DNA from: Euryodendron excelsum
Lineage: Eukaryota > Streptophyta > Magnoliopsida > Ericales > Pentaphylacaceae
Direction of reading: 5' to 3'
Assembly (NCBI GenBank): GCA_033060915.1
Contig: CM065378.1
Coordinates: forward strand, 53,832,001 to 53,896,000
DNA length: 64,000 nucleotides
Made by a program: the position numbers and the translations under genes. Shown piece by piece: positions 47,493-58,241 of the stretch. Position 1 is the stretch's first letter, and each line of letters begins with the position of its first letter. The notes beneath the pieces are model-generated. The model ran no database searches. It saw only the letters and a program-made list of their open reading frames with translations, and was not told the origin of the DNA.

Positions 47493-49447
47493 TCTCTGTC
47501 TATATCTTCTTATACTAAATCTTTAATTCCTCCTTATAAGATTTCTCTTCCAGAAACTTCTAGGGCTTCTACCTCTAGACTTTCTGAAAATATTGAATCT
47601 GTTAGGATTTCTAATCAACAAATTCCACATGAAATTCCTAAATCTTTAGTAGAAATACTTACTGCCTCTAAAATGAATTTTCGACCTTAACTGATTTAAG
47701 TCCTGAAAGTACACTACGAGCAAGCCTTAATAAGGAATTATTCCAGCCATATTATAAATCATTCTATGCCTGGTATTTTTCTAGTTTCATTTCTACTGAA
47801 TTAGAAAATTATAAAAATTAATATTTTGAACATTTGAGTCATACTCAACAACTAGAACATTTTGTTCCATGGTTTCTCCAATATTATGTGGAAAATCAAT
47901 ATATTAACACGATTGAAGAGAAAACTTGGATTACAGATTCTGGATCTGTTATTCATTTTGTTTTTCCTTCGACTGAACTCTTAAAAATCACTAGCTCTTC
48001 AACTTCTCAAGTGTTAGAAGCTAATGCCTATGTTAAATCCTCTGTAGTTGACATAGTTTCTATCACTATGAAAGATCTAAATCAAGCTTTTAAACAAAAA
48101 AATTATACTAATTTATATTTACAAACAATTGGATAACAATTGTTACATCTAGATCATAAGCTAGACCAATTACATACAAAGAGTACTCAAATGAAACTTC
48201 AAGAGATTAAACCCTCTAAGGAAGCTAAAGCTACCTTACAACCTCCTCTAGATATTAAAGAATTTAAATCGGAATCTACAGATGAATTTGTTTTTGTGCC
48301 AGAAAAAAAAATAAATTATTTCCAAATTTCTACTCTTTTTGAAAAATCAGATCCTGTATCTGATCCAGATGATCTAACTATTTCTAATCATGATGAAATT
48401 AATAAAATTGTGGCTGAACCTAGGCGTTTAGAATATTATTATTATAAATGACCTACTCCACAAGATGTATTATCTGAAGAAAATGATAATTTTATTCAAA
48501 ATAATTATCATGGTAATTCTATTTATGAATGGAATCTTGATGGTCTTGCTAATAAACAAATATTTGACATGTGTCATCGTATCTATATGTATAGTACTAT
48601 TTATAAACAGCGTGGCAATAGTGATGAGGCCATAACCCAAATGATAATTAGTGGGTTTACTGATACCATCAAAGGATGGTAGGATAATTATTTAACCCCT
48701 ATAGCCAAAGCCGAAATATTGGATGCAGTCAAACAGGAACCTTCTCCTACCCCAAATGATCCTAATCATATTACTATCACCGAACAATCAGTTTACACAC
48801 TGATTTTAGCCATTTATGAGCATTTTACTGGACGATATTCTAGTAATAATGAAAATATTAGGACGCTTATTCAAAATTTTAGATATCCTACTCTTACCCA
48901 TTTTCGATAGTATAAGGATGTATTTCTCAGTCGAGTTATGCAACCTCCAGATGCTAATAGTGATTATTGGAAGTCTAAATTTATTGATGGTCTTCCCTTT
49001 CTCTTTGCTAAAAGAGTTAGAAAAGCTCTTAGGGATAGGAATGATGGTATTTCCATTCCCTATTCTAATTATTCTTTTGGTAGTCTTATTGATACCTGTA
49101 TACAAAAAAGATTAGCTCTATGTAATAACATTAAGCCAAAAAGTCAGCTTAAAAAGCAATAACTTATTGAGAAGTCTCAACTTGGAGATTTTTGTGATAA
49201 TTTTACCATAGATATGACCAAACCTCCTATAGATCGTCATACACAATCTAAAGGCAAGAAGAAGTCTAAATCTAAATCTTCTTATAGGAAAAAGAAGCAT
49301 ACTCATGACGCTTCTACAAGTCAACTTTCTAAGAAGTTTGTCAGAAAATCTTCTTCTAAGAAGAAATCATCTACTTCTAAAAAAAAAATTAAATGTTGGA
49401 AGTGTGGCAAATTTGGCCACTATACCAATAAATGTCTTACTAAATGA
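47493..49447 (+). pseudogene. Coat protein region with CCHC zinc knuckle, virus copy 1
   Basis: A chain of open stretches (47,834-48,136; 48,140-48,451; 48,719-48,910; 48,938-49,162; 49,214-49,447) covers the structural part of the polyprotein. The acidic stretch before 48,451 is followed by a helical capsid-like region (TPIAKAEILDAVKQEPSP near 48,695-48,750), then a Lys/Ser-rich basic tract and the knuckle CWKCGKFGHYTNKC at 49,394-49,435. All three Cys and the His are intact. This C-terminal basic-plus-knuckle layout is typical of caulimovirid coat proteins. Stops lie at 48,449, near 48,678, at 48,908 and at 49,160; two in-frame starts after stops are coincidental. Confidence 0.7.
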
Positions 49448-50099
49448 AATTCAAATAGATGAACAGCTAAAAGATACTTTAGCTAAATTATTTCTAAATA
49501 GTGAAAGTGAGCCCAAAGATTATGAACCAGAAGGCTCTAAGTCACATGAATTAGATCAGGTTTAAGAAGATGATATTTCATCTTTTAGTGATACTGAACC
49601 AGACAAGATAGATTCTTGTCTAGGAAATTGTAATTATTATAAAGCCATTGTTGATATGCATGTTTTGAGTATCAATATGCTTACTCAAGATCAAAAAATG
49701 ATCATAAAAATCTTGGATCAAATTCCTGATACAACTATGAAAGCTCAGATGACTGAAGATTATCTAAAACAGGTTAAAAGAAAAGATGATATTCCTAACA
49801 TCACTAATGCTTATAGTTTGTCTAAGGTTATGAACAGACTTCAGAATAAACAAGAGAAACGTGTTACTTTACAAGATTTAAAACTTGAAATTAATCAGTT
49901 AAAAGCAAAGATTAAATCTCTGAAAAATGATAACTTAAGTCTGAATACTAGGGTTAATAACCTAGAATTAGGAAGATAGGTTACTAGTTCAACAGAATCA
50001 TCTCAATCTTGTCTTCCCTAATATTTGGCTATTGTGAATGAAATCACTTCGCAAAAGTGATTCATCAAAATTACTTTATTCATTCATAACGAATTATTA
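49448..50099 (+). pseudogene. Polyprotein linker with coiled coil, virus copy 1
   Basis: Between coat protein and protease. An acidic segment (near 49,500-49,620) is followed by open stretch 49,656-49,979, which ends in a heptad-like coiled coil (LKLEINQLKAKIKSLKNDN, about 49,880-49,936). Function is unknown; in related viruses coiled coils mediate assembly with virion-associated proteins, which is only an analogy. Confidence 0.5.
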
Positions 50100-50420
50100 A
50101 TTGAAAATCTCACTGCTTTGGTTGATAGTGGTGCCAATCTGAATTGTGTTCAAGGAGAGTTAATTTCAACCCAATATTTAAAAAAAACAAAACATTCTTT
50201 GACTTCTGCTAGTAGTAATAAACTACAAATACATTATAAAAGTATTGATACTCATATATGCAATAAAGATGTATGTATTCCATCTACTTTCCTAGTTGTA
50301 AAAAATCTACAACACCATGTTATACTTGGTACACCTTTCCTTCATAGAATTATGCCTATTAAACAAATTGATTCAACAGGTATTTATACGAATTTAAATA
50401 ATCAATGTATTGTTTTCTAG
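50100..50420 (+). pseudogene. Aspartic protease region, virus copy 1
   Basis: The catalytic motif LVDSGANLNCVQGE has D-S-G at about 50,121-50,129. A downstream V-I-L-G-T-P-F strand (about 50,310-50,330) matches the ILG flap/core of retropepsins. The domain would cleave the polyprotein. A TAG at 50,418 ends the open stretch before RT. Confidence 0.75.
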
Positions 50421-50639
50421 TTTATAACTGACCCTCAAACTAGATATTTAAATGAAATAAAAAATATCTTGTTCGCAAAAGAAAATCAAATTAATTTTCT
50501 TAAACAGGAAATCTCTGTTTGGACTATTACGAAATCTTTAGTTAAACCTAAGATTCAAGATAAAATTAAATTGATTGAAAAATAGTTTCTTAGTGAAATT
50601 TGTAATGATCATCCCAATACTTTTTGGGATAGAAAGAGA

Positions 50640-51575
50640 CATATTGTCTCGCTTCCTTATGAAAATAATTTTTCAGATCAACAAATACCAACAAGGGCTT
50701 GTCCTTGTCAAATGAGTCAAGAATATCTTGAACTCTATAAAAAGAAAATTGCTTCCTTACTTGAGAAAAAACTCATTAGAAAATCTTATTCTCCTTGGAG
50801 TTGTACAGAATTTTATATGTATAAAAATGCTGAAATTGAAAGGGGTGTTCCTCGATTAGTTATTAATTATAAGCCCCTCAATATACTTTTGAAATGGATT
50901 AGGTATCCTATACCTAATAAGAAAGATTTACTTGATCGCCTTCATAAGGCTCTTATTTTCTCTAAATTTGATTTAAAATCTGGATATTGGCAAATTTAGG
51001 TTACTGAATCTGACAGATATAAAACAGCGTTTACTGTTCCAATAAGGCATTATGAATGGAATGTTATGCCTTTTGGTTTGAAAAATGCTCCTTCTGAATT
51101 TCAGAATATTATGAATGATATTTTCATTCCTTACACTGATTTTATTCTTGTGTATATTGATGATATTCTTGTTTTTTTCCAAACATTAGATCAACATTTT
51201 CAACATCTAGATATTTTTAGAAAAATTATCTTACAAAATGGATTAGTTATATCTGCTCCAAAAATGAAACTATTTTAAACAACTATTCGTTTTTTAGGAC
51301 ATAATATCCATCAGGGACAAATTGTTCCTATTACACGAAGTATAGAGTTTGCCTCCAAATTTTCTGATAAAATTTTGGATAAAATTCAATTACAAAGATT
51401 TTTGAGGAGTTTAAATTATATTAATCCCTATTATAAAAATCTTGCAAAAGATTCTGCAAACTTATATGATCAATTAAAGAAAAATTCTTCCCCATGGACT
51501 CTAGATCATACTTTGGCTATTCAAAAGATTAAAACTAAAGTTAAAAATCTTCCTTGTTTAACTCTTGCTAATATA
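50640..51575 (+). pseudogene. Reverse transcriptase region, virus copy 1, 3' truncated
   Basis: The order of RT motifs is clear: PRLVINYKPLN (about 50,853), KFDLKSGYWQI (50,964-50,996), [13 protein letters not shown] (51,066) and the catalytic YIDD at 51,153-51,164. Stops at 50,997 and 51,276 interrupt the frame. After FLGHNIHHG and the connection segment (51,375-51,575), the match to the other copy ends abruptly at about 51,575, before RNase H. Confidence 0.85.
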
Positions 51576-51720
51576 AACAATATAAAATACAAACAATATA
51601 AACAATAATAAACAACTGTCAAGAAAAGACAAATACAAACTTACCAGAGAAAGTAGAGAGAGAGAGTAGAGTGGAAGAAAATATGAAGAAGAAATATTTT
51701 ACAGGAGGGGAAGAATGCAT
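51576..51720 (-). other. Virus copy 2 leader, downstream of the pregenomic promoter; junction with copy 1
   Basis: On the minus strand this follows the TATA box by about 30-180 bases and would be the RNA leader. It contains CTGGTAAGT (51,647-51,639), a good donor consensus, followed by CTTTTCTTGACAG (51,629-51,617). Copy 1 meets it tail-to-tail at about 51,575. Confidence 0.5.
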
Positions 51721-51748
51721 GGTGCCTTCAACAAAGGTGAAGGGTCTC

Positions 51749-51755
51749 TTTTATA
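51749..51755 (-). promoter_or_regulatory. TATA box of pararetroviral pregenomic RNA promoter, copy 2
   Basis: Minus-strand GTCTATAAAAGAGACCCTTC has TATAAAA at 51,755-51,749 and the GAGACC that commonly follows in plant pararetrovirus promoters. It lies downstream of the second ORF and upstream of the leader, as expected in this family. Transcription would proceed toward lower coordinates, starting near 51,725. Confidence 0.65.
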
Positions 51756-51861
51756 GACAAAAAAAGGAAAAAAAACCCTATTTTGGATTTCAAAATTACA
51801 ATTTTCAAGTCCGGGAAAAAAATTTTTTTATATAAAGTCAAAAGATGCTTTATAAAAGCAA

Positions 51862-51918
51862 TGACGCACAATGGAGGTGGGTCTCAGATGAGTTGGAGTC
51901 GATTGACCATTTGCGTCA
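51862..51918. promoter_or_regulatory. as-1-like TGACG sites upstream of the virus promoter
   Basis: TGACGCACAAT (51,862-51,872, plus strand) is identical to one half of the as-1 element described for the 35S promoter. TGACGCAAATGG lies at 51,918-51,907 on the minus strand. Two half-sites in opposite orientation about 50 bp apart, 110-160 bp upstream of the TATA box, fit a TGA/bZIP-responsive enhancer. Activity is not shown. Confidence 0.5.
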
Positions 51919-52087
51919 AAGGCCAGAAATGCCTTTTGTCATGTAGTGCGACAGCTTTGAAAGTGAAGAGATACTTTCATATAGGATGGCTACTTTTTGT
52001 CGTCCTTATCTTTATATGATGGGGCATGAGAGCGAGGTGTTCTTGATTTTTTTTGGCCATTATTTCGAGCATAGCATCAAAAAGATC

Positions 52088-53415
52088 CTATGTGGTCGGA
52101 GTAGGATCCGAATCAAGTTCATCCTCGTAGGGATCTTGGGATTCTCCTGCTAGACAGGTGTGATGAGAGGATTGGGATTGTATCTCTTCATCAGAATCTG
52201 AGTTAGATTTGAATGTAGCAAAAAATTCACCTTTTAATTGGCGTAGACATTCATACATTAATTCTTTGTCCTTCATAAGAGGATTTTGCATTTTAATGCA
52301 TTTTTTATTATATCCAATTTAGAGTGAGAAGGAAAAGCCTGAGATCACTGAAGCTCAAATTCTTGTTGATAATCCTTCACAGTAACGGCTATTTCTGCTA
52401 CAGTTTTATCTAATTCCTTGTCCAGTTTATTCCACCAACCAACATGGAATTGACGATAAAGACAAAGAAGGTTATCTTGGTCTTTTTTGACAATAGGTGT
52501 CCATTTCCAAATCCAGGGTAACCCGAATTCTGTGAAAAAATGTAAAAGGTTAGATCCATCCATATAATGGGTTGGGTCCATTTTGTTAATTTAGGGCAAA
52601 CAGGTAGCCCAAAAGCCCAATTGTTCTTGGACAACATCAGGTAAAATAGTATGAAAAGGTCCAAATTTTTTTCACTAAACATAAAACCATTGAGGCCATC
52701 ATTTTTTATAAATTTGTGGATTTAATTTAATCCTCCAAGTATGCTTTCGTTTTGGGTTTTCATAATAAAACGCCCATGTAAAAGCTTGGACATAGTCCCA
52801 ATAATTGCAAGTATGAGCAATATCATGCAGAATAAAACGTTTCTCATTATGAGGAAGTAATCCCCATTCATGAGGGAAAATAATTTTCTTAATATAACAT
52901 TTAGAAAAGTTAATTGGTCCAATTTTACTAGGCATGTTAGAATAAAAATTTGTGAAGTCATAAGACTCTGTGATTTTCAAAATTTTTTGTATAGCCATTC
53001 AGAATCTTTGACTTCCAAAAGGATAAGAGAATATTTGAAAAAATTTATCCATGAGATACCATGAATTATTTTCCCATTGTCTATCAATAGGTTCCAGATA
53101 CAGAATATAATCTGTAAATGGTAATTGAATAGGAGCCAAAGAATGAGATGGGACTTCCACCATTTGAGCATATGATGCTTCCAGATCAATATTACCTTGT
53201 TGAGAACCACTATTTTGGCTTTCTTGCACAAGAAGTTGTTGCACTTTGGCATAGAAGGGATCAGTCACAAATATAATTGTAACTTTGTCTTTATCTGGTT
53301 TAATTTCAGATGATGAGGCCTGATTAGAACCACGACCTTTTGAGGAGTTATTTTTCCTTCCTCGACCTCGGTTGGGGTTATTTCTCCTTCCTTTTTCTCG
53401 ATCATATGGATTCAT
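52088..53415 (-). pseudogene. Second virus ORF, copy 2, unknown function
   Basis: The ATG at 53,415-53,413 overlaps the RNase H stop (ATGA). The N-terminus is Gly/Arg/Asn-rich and basic (MNPYDREKGRRNNPNRG and RKNNSSKGRGSN), suggestive of nucleic-acid binding. A middle region has FFTEFGLPWIWKW and LYRQFHVGWWNKLDKEL-type aromatic segments. The C-terminus is acidic and Ser-rich (SNSDSDEEIQSQSS). The main frame is kept to 52,345 with in-frame stops at 52,999 and 52,699 and in the segment just below it; the tail at 52,291-52,088 is in another frame. About 440 codons. Florendoviruses are reported to have a second ORF of unknown function downstream of RNase H; that comparison is from memory. The plus-strand copy does not contain it. 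Confidence 0.6.
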
Positions 53416-53835
53416 TCCTGTAAAAATTCACGAGTGAGGAAATCATGAAGAGAATTATCTTTCCCTTTGATATAATCTATATCAAAGTCAAACATAGATA
53501 ATTGTGCTTGCCATCTAGCAATTATATGCTTAGATGCATCATGTTTAACATCCTTGCTAAAAATATATTTTGCAGCTTGACAGTCTGTGTTTAACAGAAT
53601 TTTTTGATTTAATAAATCATCTTGGAATTTAGAAATACATTTAATAATAGAAAGAAGTTATTTCTTAACAGCAGCATATTTGCACTGAGTAGGGTTCTAT
53701 TTCCCTAAAGCATATCTTATTAAGATTTGTTTTTTGGTGTCAGGTATAACCTGAATAAGAATTCCACCATAACCAATATCACTAGCATCTATTTGCACAA
53801 TTTTAAACCATGCAGGATTAATAAGAGTTAAATAA
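53412..53835 (-). pseudogene. RNase H region, copy 2
   Basis: Minus-strand motifs: QIDASDIGYGGIL (first catalytic Asp at about 53,791), then LNTDCQAAKYIF (about 53,590), and the C-terminal GKDNSLHDFLTREFLQ (about 53,470-53,418) with the last conserved Asp. This is a caulimovirid RNase H, which removes RNA from the RNA-DNA hybrid. TAG near 53,700 and TAA near 53,660 break it. The frame ends in TGA at 53,414-53,412, overlapping the next ATG. Confidence 0.75.
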
Positions 53836-54760
53836 GGAAGATTTTTAACCTTAGTTTTAATCTTTTGAACAGCCAGAGTCTGATTTGGAGTCCATGGGGA
53901 AGAATTTTTCTTTCATCGATCAAGATTTTTACAATAGGGATTAATATAATTTAAACTCTCTAAAAATCTTTGTAATTGAGTTTATCCAAAATTTTATCAG
54001 AAAATTTGGAGGCAAACTCTATACTTCGTGTAATAGGAACAATTTGTCCGTGATGGATATTATGTCCTAAAAAACGAACAGTTGTTTGAAATAGTTTCAT
54101 TTTTGGAGCAGATATAACTAATTCATTTTGTAAGATAATTTTTCTAAAAGTATCTAGATGTCGAAAATGTTTATCTAATGTTTGGAAAAAAACAAGAATA
54201 TCATCAATATACACAAGAATAAAATCTGTGTAAGGAATGAAAATATCATTCATGATATTTTGAAATTCAGAAAGAGCATTTTTCAAACTAAAAGGCATAA
54301 CATTCCATTCATAATGCCTTATTGGAACAGTGAACGCTATTTTATATTCGTCAGATTCAACAACCTGAATTTGTCAATATCCAGATTTTAACAAATTTAG
54401 AGAAAATAAGAGCCTTATGAAGGCTATCAAGTAAATCTTTCTTATTAGGTATAGGATACCTAATCCATTTCAAAACTTTATTGAGGGGCTTATAATTAAC
54501 AACTAATTGAGGAACACCCCTTTCAATTTCAGCATTTTTATACACATAAAATTCTGTACAACTCTAAGGAGAATAGGATTTTTTAATGAGTTTTTTTTTC
54601 AAGTAAGGAAGCAATTTCCTTTTTACAGAGTTCAAGATATTCTTAATTCATTTGACAAGGACGAGCCCTTGTTGGTATTTGTCGATCTGAAAAATCATTT
54701 TCATAAGGGAGACAATATGTCTCTTTCTATCCCAAAAAGCATTGGGATGATCGTTACAAA
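53836..54760 (-). pseudogene. Reverse transcriptase region, copy 2
   Basis: RVPQ-type LVVNYKPLN (about 54,500), KKDLLDSLHKALIFSKF, MPFSLKNALSEFQ (54,298) and catalytic YIDD at 54,211-54,200 are all present. The palm motif is intact. One base change gives FSLKNALSE where copy 1 has [10 protein letters not shown] frame change near 54,380 (before KSGYWQ) and one near 53,970 separate the open stretches. Confidence 0.8.
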
Positions 54761-55260
54761 TTTCACTAAAAAGTTGTTTTTCAATCAATTTGATTTTATC
54801 TTGAATATTAGGTTTAACTAAAGATTCCGTAATAGTCCAAATAGAGATTTCCAGTTTAAGAAAATTAATTTGATTTTCTTTTTCCAACAAGATATTTTTT
54901 ATTTCATTTAAATATCTAGTTTGAGGGTCAGTTATAAACTGGAAAACAAGACATTGATTATTTAAATTCGTATAAATACCTGTTGAATCAATTTTTTCAA
55001 TAGGCATAATCCTATGAACGAAAGGTGTACCAAGTATAACATGGTATTGTAGATTTTTTTACAAGTAGGAAAGTAGATGGAATACATACATCTTTATTGC
55101 ATATATGAGTATCAGTAATTTTATACTGTATTTGTAGTTTATTACCACTAGCAGAAGTCAAAGAATGTTTTGTCTTTTCAAAATATTAGGTTGGAATTAA
55201 CCCTTGTTGAACACAGTTCAGATCGGCACCACTATCAACCAAAGTAGTGAGATTTTTAAT
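54761..55260 (-). pseudogene. Aspartic protease region, copy 2
   Basis: The D-S-G catalytic triplet is at 55,236-55,228 in the context LVDSGADLNC. The downstream part is open at 55,007-54,648 (ending near the RT N-terminus), and begins with the PIEKIDSTGIYTNLNNQC segment that matches copy 1. A frameshift lies in the flap region near 55,060. Confidence 0.7.
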
Positions 55261-55894
55261 TAATAATTCGTTATGAACGAATAAAGTAATTTTGATGAAT
55301 CACTTTTGCCAAGTGACTTCATTCAAAATAGTCAAATAGTCAACTAGTAACCCGTCTTCCTAATTCTAGGTTATTAACCCTAGTATTGAGACTTAAGTTA
55401 TCATTTTTCAGAGATTTAATCTCTGCTTTTAACTGATTAATTTCAAGTTTTAAATCCTCTAAAGTAGTAGGTTTCTCTCGTTTATTCTGAGTTTGTTCAT
55501 AACCTCAGATATACTATAAGCATTAGTGATGTTAGGAATATCATCTTTTCTCTTAACCTGTTTTAGATAATTTTGAATCATTTGAGCTTTCATAGTTGTA
55601 TCAGGAATTTGATACAAGATTTTGATGATCATTTCTTGGTCTTGAGTAAGCATATTGATTCTCAAACCATGTATATCAACAATGACTTTATAATAATTAC
55701 AATTTCTTGGACAAGAATCTATCTTGTCTGGTTCAGTATCACTAGAAGATGAAATATCATCTTCTTGAACCTGATCTAATTCATGTGACTCAGAGCTCTC
55801 TAGTTCATAATCTTCAGGCTCACTTTCACTATTCAAAAATAATTTAGCTAAAGTATCTTTTAGCTGTTCATCTATTTGAAGTTCATTTAGTAAG
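55261..55894 (-). pseudogene. Polyprotein linker, copy 2
   Basis: This holds the acidic segment (LNSESEPEDYELESSESH, about 55,838-55,785) and the coiled-coil region, matching copy 1 at 49,448-50,099. The frame 56,025-55,459 covers the end of the coat protein through the acidic part in one alternate frame. About 30 bp near 55,330 differ from copy 1. Confidence 0.5.
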
Positions 55895-57620
55895 ACATTT
55901 ATTGACATAGTGGCCAAATTTGCCACACTTCCAACATTTAATTTTTTTTTTAGAAATAGATGATTTCTTCTTAGAAGAAGATTTTCTGACAAACTTTTTA
56001 GAAGGTTGACTTGTAGAAACGTCATGAGTATGCTTCTTTTTCTTATAAGAAGATTTAGATTTAGACTTCTTCTAGCCTTTAGATTGTGTATGACGATCTG
56101 TAGGAGGTTTGGGCTTATCTATGGCAAAATTATTACAGAAATCTCCAAGTTGAAACTTCTCAGTAAGTCATTGCTTTTTAAGCTGACTTTTTAGCTTATT
56201 GTCACTACATAGAGCTAATCTTTCTTGTATACAAGTATCAACAAGACTACCAAAAGAATGATTAGAATAGGGAATAGAAATACCATCATTTCTATCCCTA
56301 AGAGCTTTTCTAACTCTTTCAGCAAAGATAAAAGGAAGACCATTAATAAATTTAGACTTCCAATGATCACTATTAGCATCTGGAAGTTACATAACTCGAC
56401 TGAGAAATACATCCTTATACCATCGAAAATGGGTAAGAGTAGGATATCTAAGATTTTGAAGAAGTATCCTAATATTTTCATTATTACTAGAATATCATCC
56501 AGTAAATGCTCACAAATGGCTAAAATCAGTTTATAAACTGATTGTTCGGTGATAGTAATATGATTAGGATCATTGGGGTAGGAGAAGGTTCCTGTTTGAC
56601 TGCATCCAGTATTTTAGCTTTGGCTATAGGGGTTAAATAATTATCCCACCATCCTTTGATGGTACCAGTAAACCCACTAATTATCATTTGGGCTATGGCC
56701 TTATCACTATTGCCACGTTGCTTACAAATAGTACTATACATACAGATACGATGACATATGTCAAATATCTGTTTATTAGCAAGACCATCAAGATTCCATT
56801 CATAAATAGAATAACCTTGATAATTATTTTGAATAAAATTATCATTTTCTTCAAATAATACATCTTGTGGAGTAGGTCGTTTATAATAACAATATTCTAA
56901 ACGCCCAGGTTTAGCAACAATTTTATTAATTTCATCATGATCAGAAATAGTTAGATCATCTGTATTAGATACAGGATCTAATTTTTCAGAAAGAGTAGAA
57001 ATTTGGAAAGAATTTAATTTTTTTCTAGCATAGAGACAAACTCATCTGTAGATTCTAATTTAAATTCTTTAATATCTAGAGGAGGTTGTAAGATAGCTTT
57101 AGCTTCCTTAGAGGGTTTAATCTCTTGAAGTTTCATTTGAGAAATCTTTGTATCTAATTGATCTAGCTTATGATCTAGATGTAACAATTGTTTGTAAATA
57201 TAAATTAGTATAATTGTTTTGTTTAAAAGCTTGATTTAGAGCTTTCTTAGTGATAGACACTATGTCAACTACAGAGAGTTTAACATAGGCATTAGCTTCT
57301 AACACTTGAGAAGTTGAAGAGCTAGTGATTTTTAAGGGTTCAGTCGGAGGAAAAACAAAATGAATAACAGATCTATAATCTGTCATCCAAGTTTTCTCTT
57401 CAATCGTGTTAATATATTGATTTTTCACATAATATTGGAAAAACCATGGAACAAAATGTTCTAGCTGTTGAGTATGACTCAAATGTTCAAAATATTAATT
57501 TTTATAATTTTTTAATTCAGTAGAACTGAAACTAGAAAAATACCATTAACAAAATGATTTTTAATATGGCTGGAACAATTCCTTATTAAGGCTTGCTCGT
57601 AGTGTACTTCCGAGACTTAA
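55895..57620 (-). pseudogene. Coat protein region with CCHC knuckle, copy 2
   Basis: The CCHC knuckle C-x2-C-x4-H-x4-C lies at 55,936-55,895 (CWKCGKFGHYVNKC), intact. A Lys/Ser-rich basic tract precedes it. The N-terminal part is open at 57,482-57,168 (SHTQQLEHFVPWFFQYYV), followed by an acidic segment and the helical region at 56,741-56,215. Several stops and frame changes, at different positions from copy 1, show that the two copies decayed independently. Confidence 0.7.
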
Positions 57621-57625
57621 ATCCA

Positions 57626-58241
57626 TTAAAGTCGAAAATTCATTTCAGAGGCAGTAGGTATTTCTACTGAAGATTTAGGAATTCCATGTGGAATTTGTTG
57701 ATAAAAAATCCTAACATATTCAATAATTTTAGAAAGTCTAGAGGTAGAAGCCCTAGAAGTTTCTGGAAGAGAAATCTTATAAGAAGGAATTAAAGATTTA
57801 GTAGAAGAAGATCTAGACAGAGATTGGGATCTCGATCCTTGAGAAGATTCAGAAGTAAATCTTACCTCTATATCACCTTCAGGGGTTTGAATAATTTGAT
57901 CCACTTCCTCTTAAATCAGTGGAGCAAGTGGAATAACTTGTTAAAGCTGCCATGTTTCTGGAAATTGGACCTCATACCCGGTGATTTGACGATTAATAAC
58001 TATATTAGAGCTAAGAAGATTAGATTCAATCACAACAGTATTTCCAGAGGGATTAAACAACTTACAATTAGGTGTAAGTGTGTGAAGGATCTTAAAATAA
58101 ATCCTATAACTGAGACACAATGTCTCAGACCCTGGTTTGAAGTTGTAACCATGGAGTTTGGTATTCAAACTCACAGCATCCAATATATTGGTGTTTGTAA
58201 GAGATAGTTAGAGATTAGGGTATACATTAAAGTATACCGGT
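57626..58241 (-). pseudogene. Movement protein C-terminal part, copy 2
   Basis: Open stretches 58,183-57,941 (AVSLNTKLHGYNFKPGSETL, ending EVQFPETWQL) and 57,904-57,626 (Ser/Arg-rich tail) match copy 1 at 47,245-47,690. The N-terminal part is at 63,110-63,530, separated by the inserted LTR. Confidence 0.6.

Larger units (their letters stand above)
46685..51575 (+). mobile_element. Endogenous pararetrovirus, truncated copy 1 (movement protein to RT)
   Basis: This is a degraded Caulimoviridae genome segment in plus orientation. It starts just upstream of the movement-protein ORF and stops inside the region between RT and RNase H. It matches the minus-strand copy (63,611 down to about 53,825) throughout. 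Domain order is movement protein, coat protein with CCHC knuckle, coiled coil, aspartic protease, RT. RNase H, the second ORF, the promoter and the leader are absent. Many stops and some frameshifts interrupt it. The order fits florendovirus/petuvirus-type endogenous viruses; genus assignment is tentative. Confidence 0.85.
51576..58241 (-). mobile_element. Endogenous pararetrovirus copy 2, main part (movement protein C-part to leader)
   Basis: Minus-orientation virus genome from the point of LTR insertion (58,241) through coat protein, protease, RT, RNase H, the second ORF and the promoter to the junction at 51,576. Its 5' part continues beyond the inserted LTR at 63,110-63,790. Without the insert the copy spans about 7.3 kb, close to the genome size of petuvirus/florendovirus relatives, so it is near full length. 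All ORFs carry stops or frameshifts. Confidence 0.85.

Noticed and set aside
54182..56536. Plus-strand frames (for example 54,182-54,391, 54,507-54,821, 56,006-56,194, 56,225-56,536)
   Set aside because: They are antisense shadows of the minus-strand virus polyprotein. The equivalent frames in copy 1 appear on the opposite strand.
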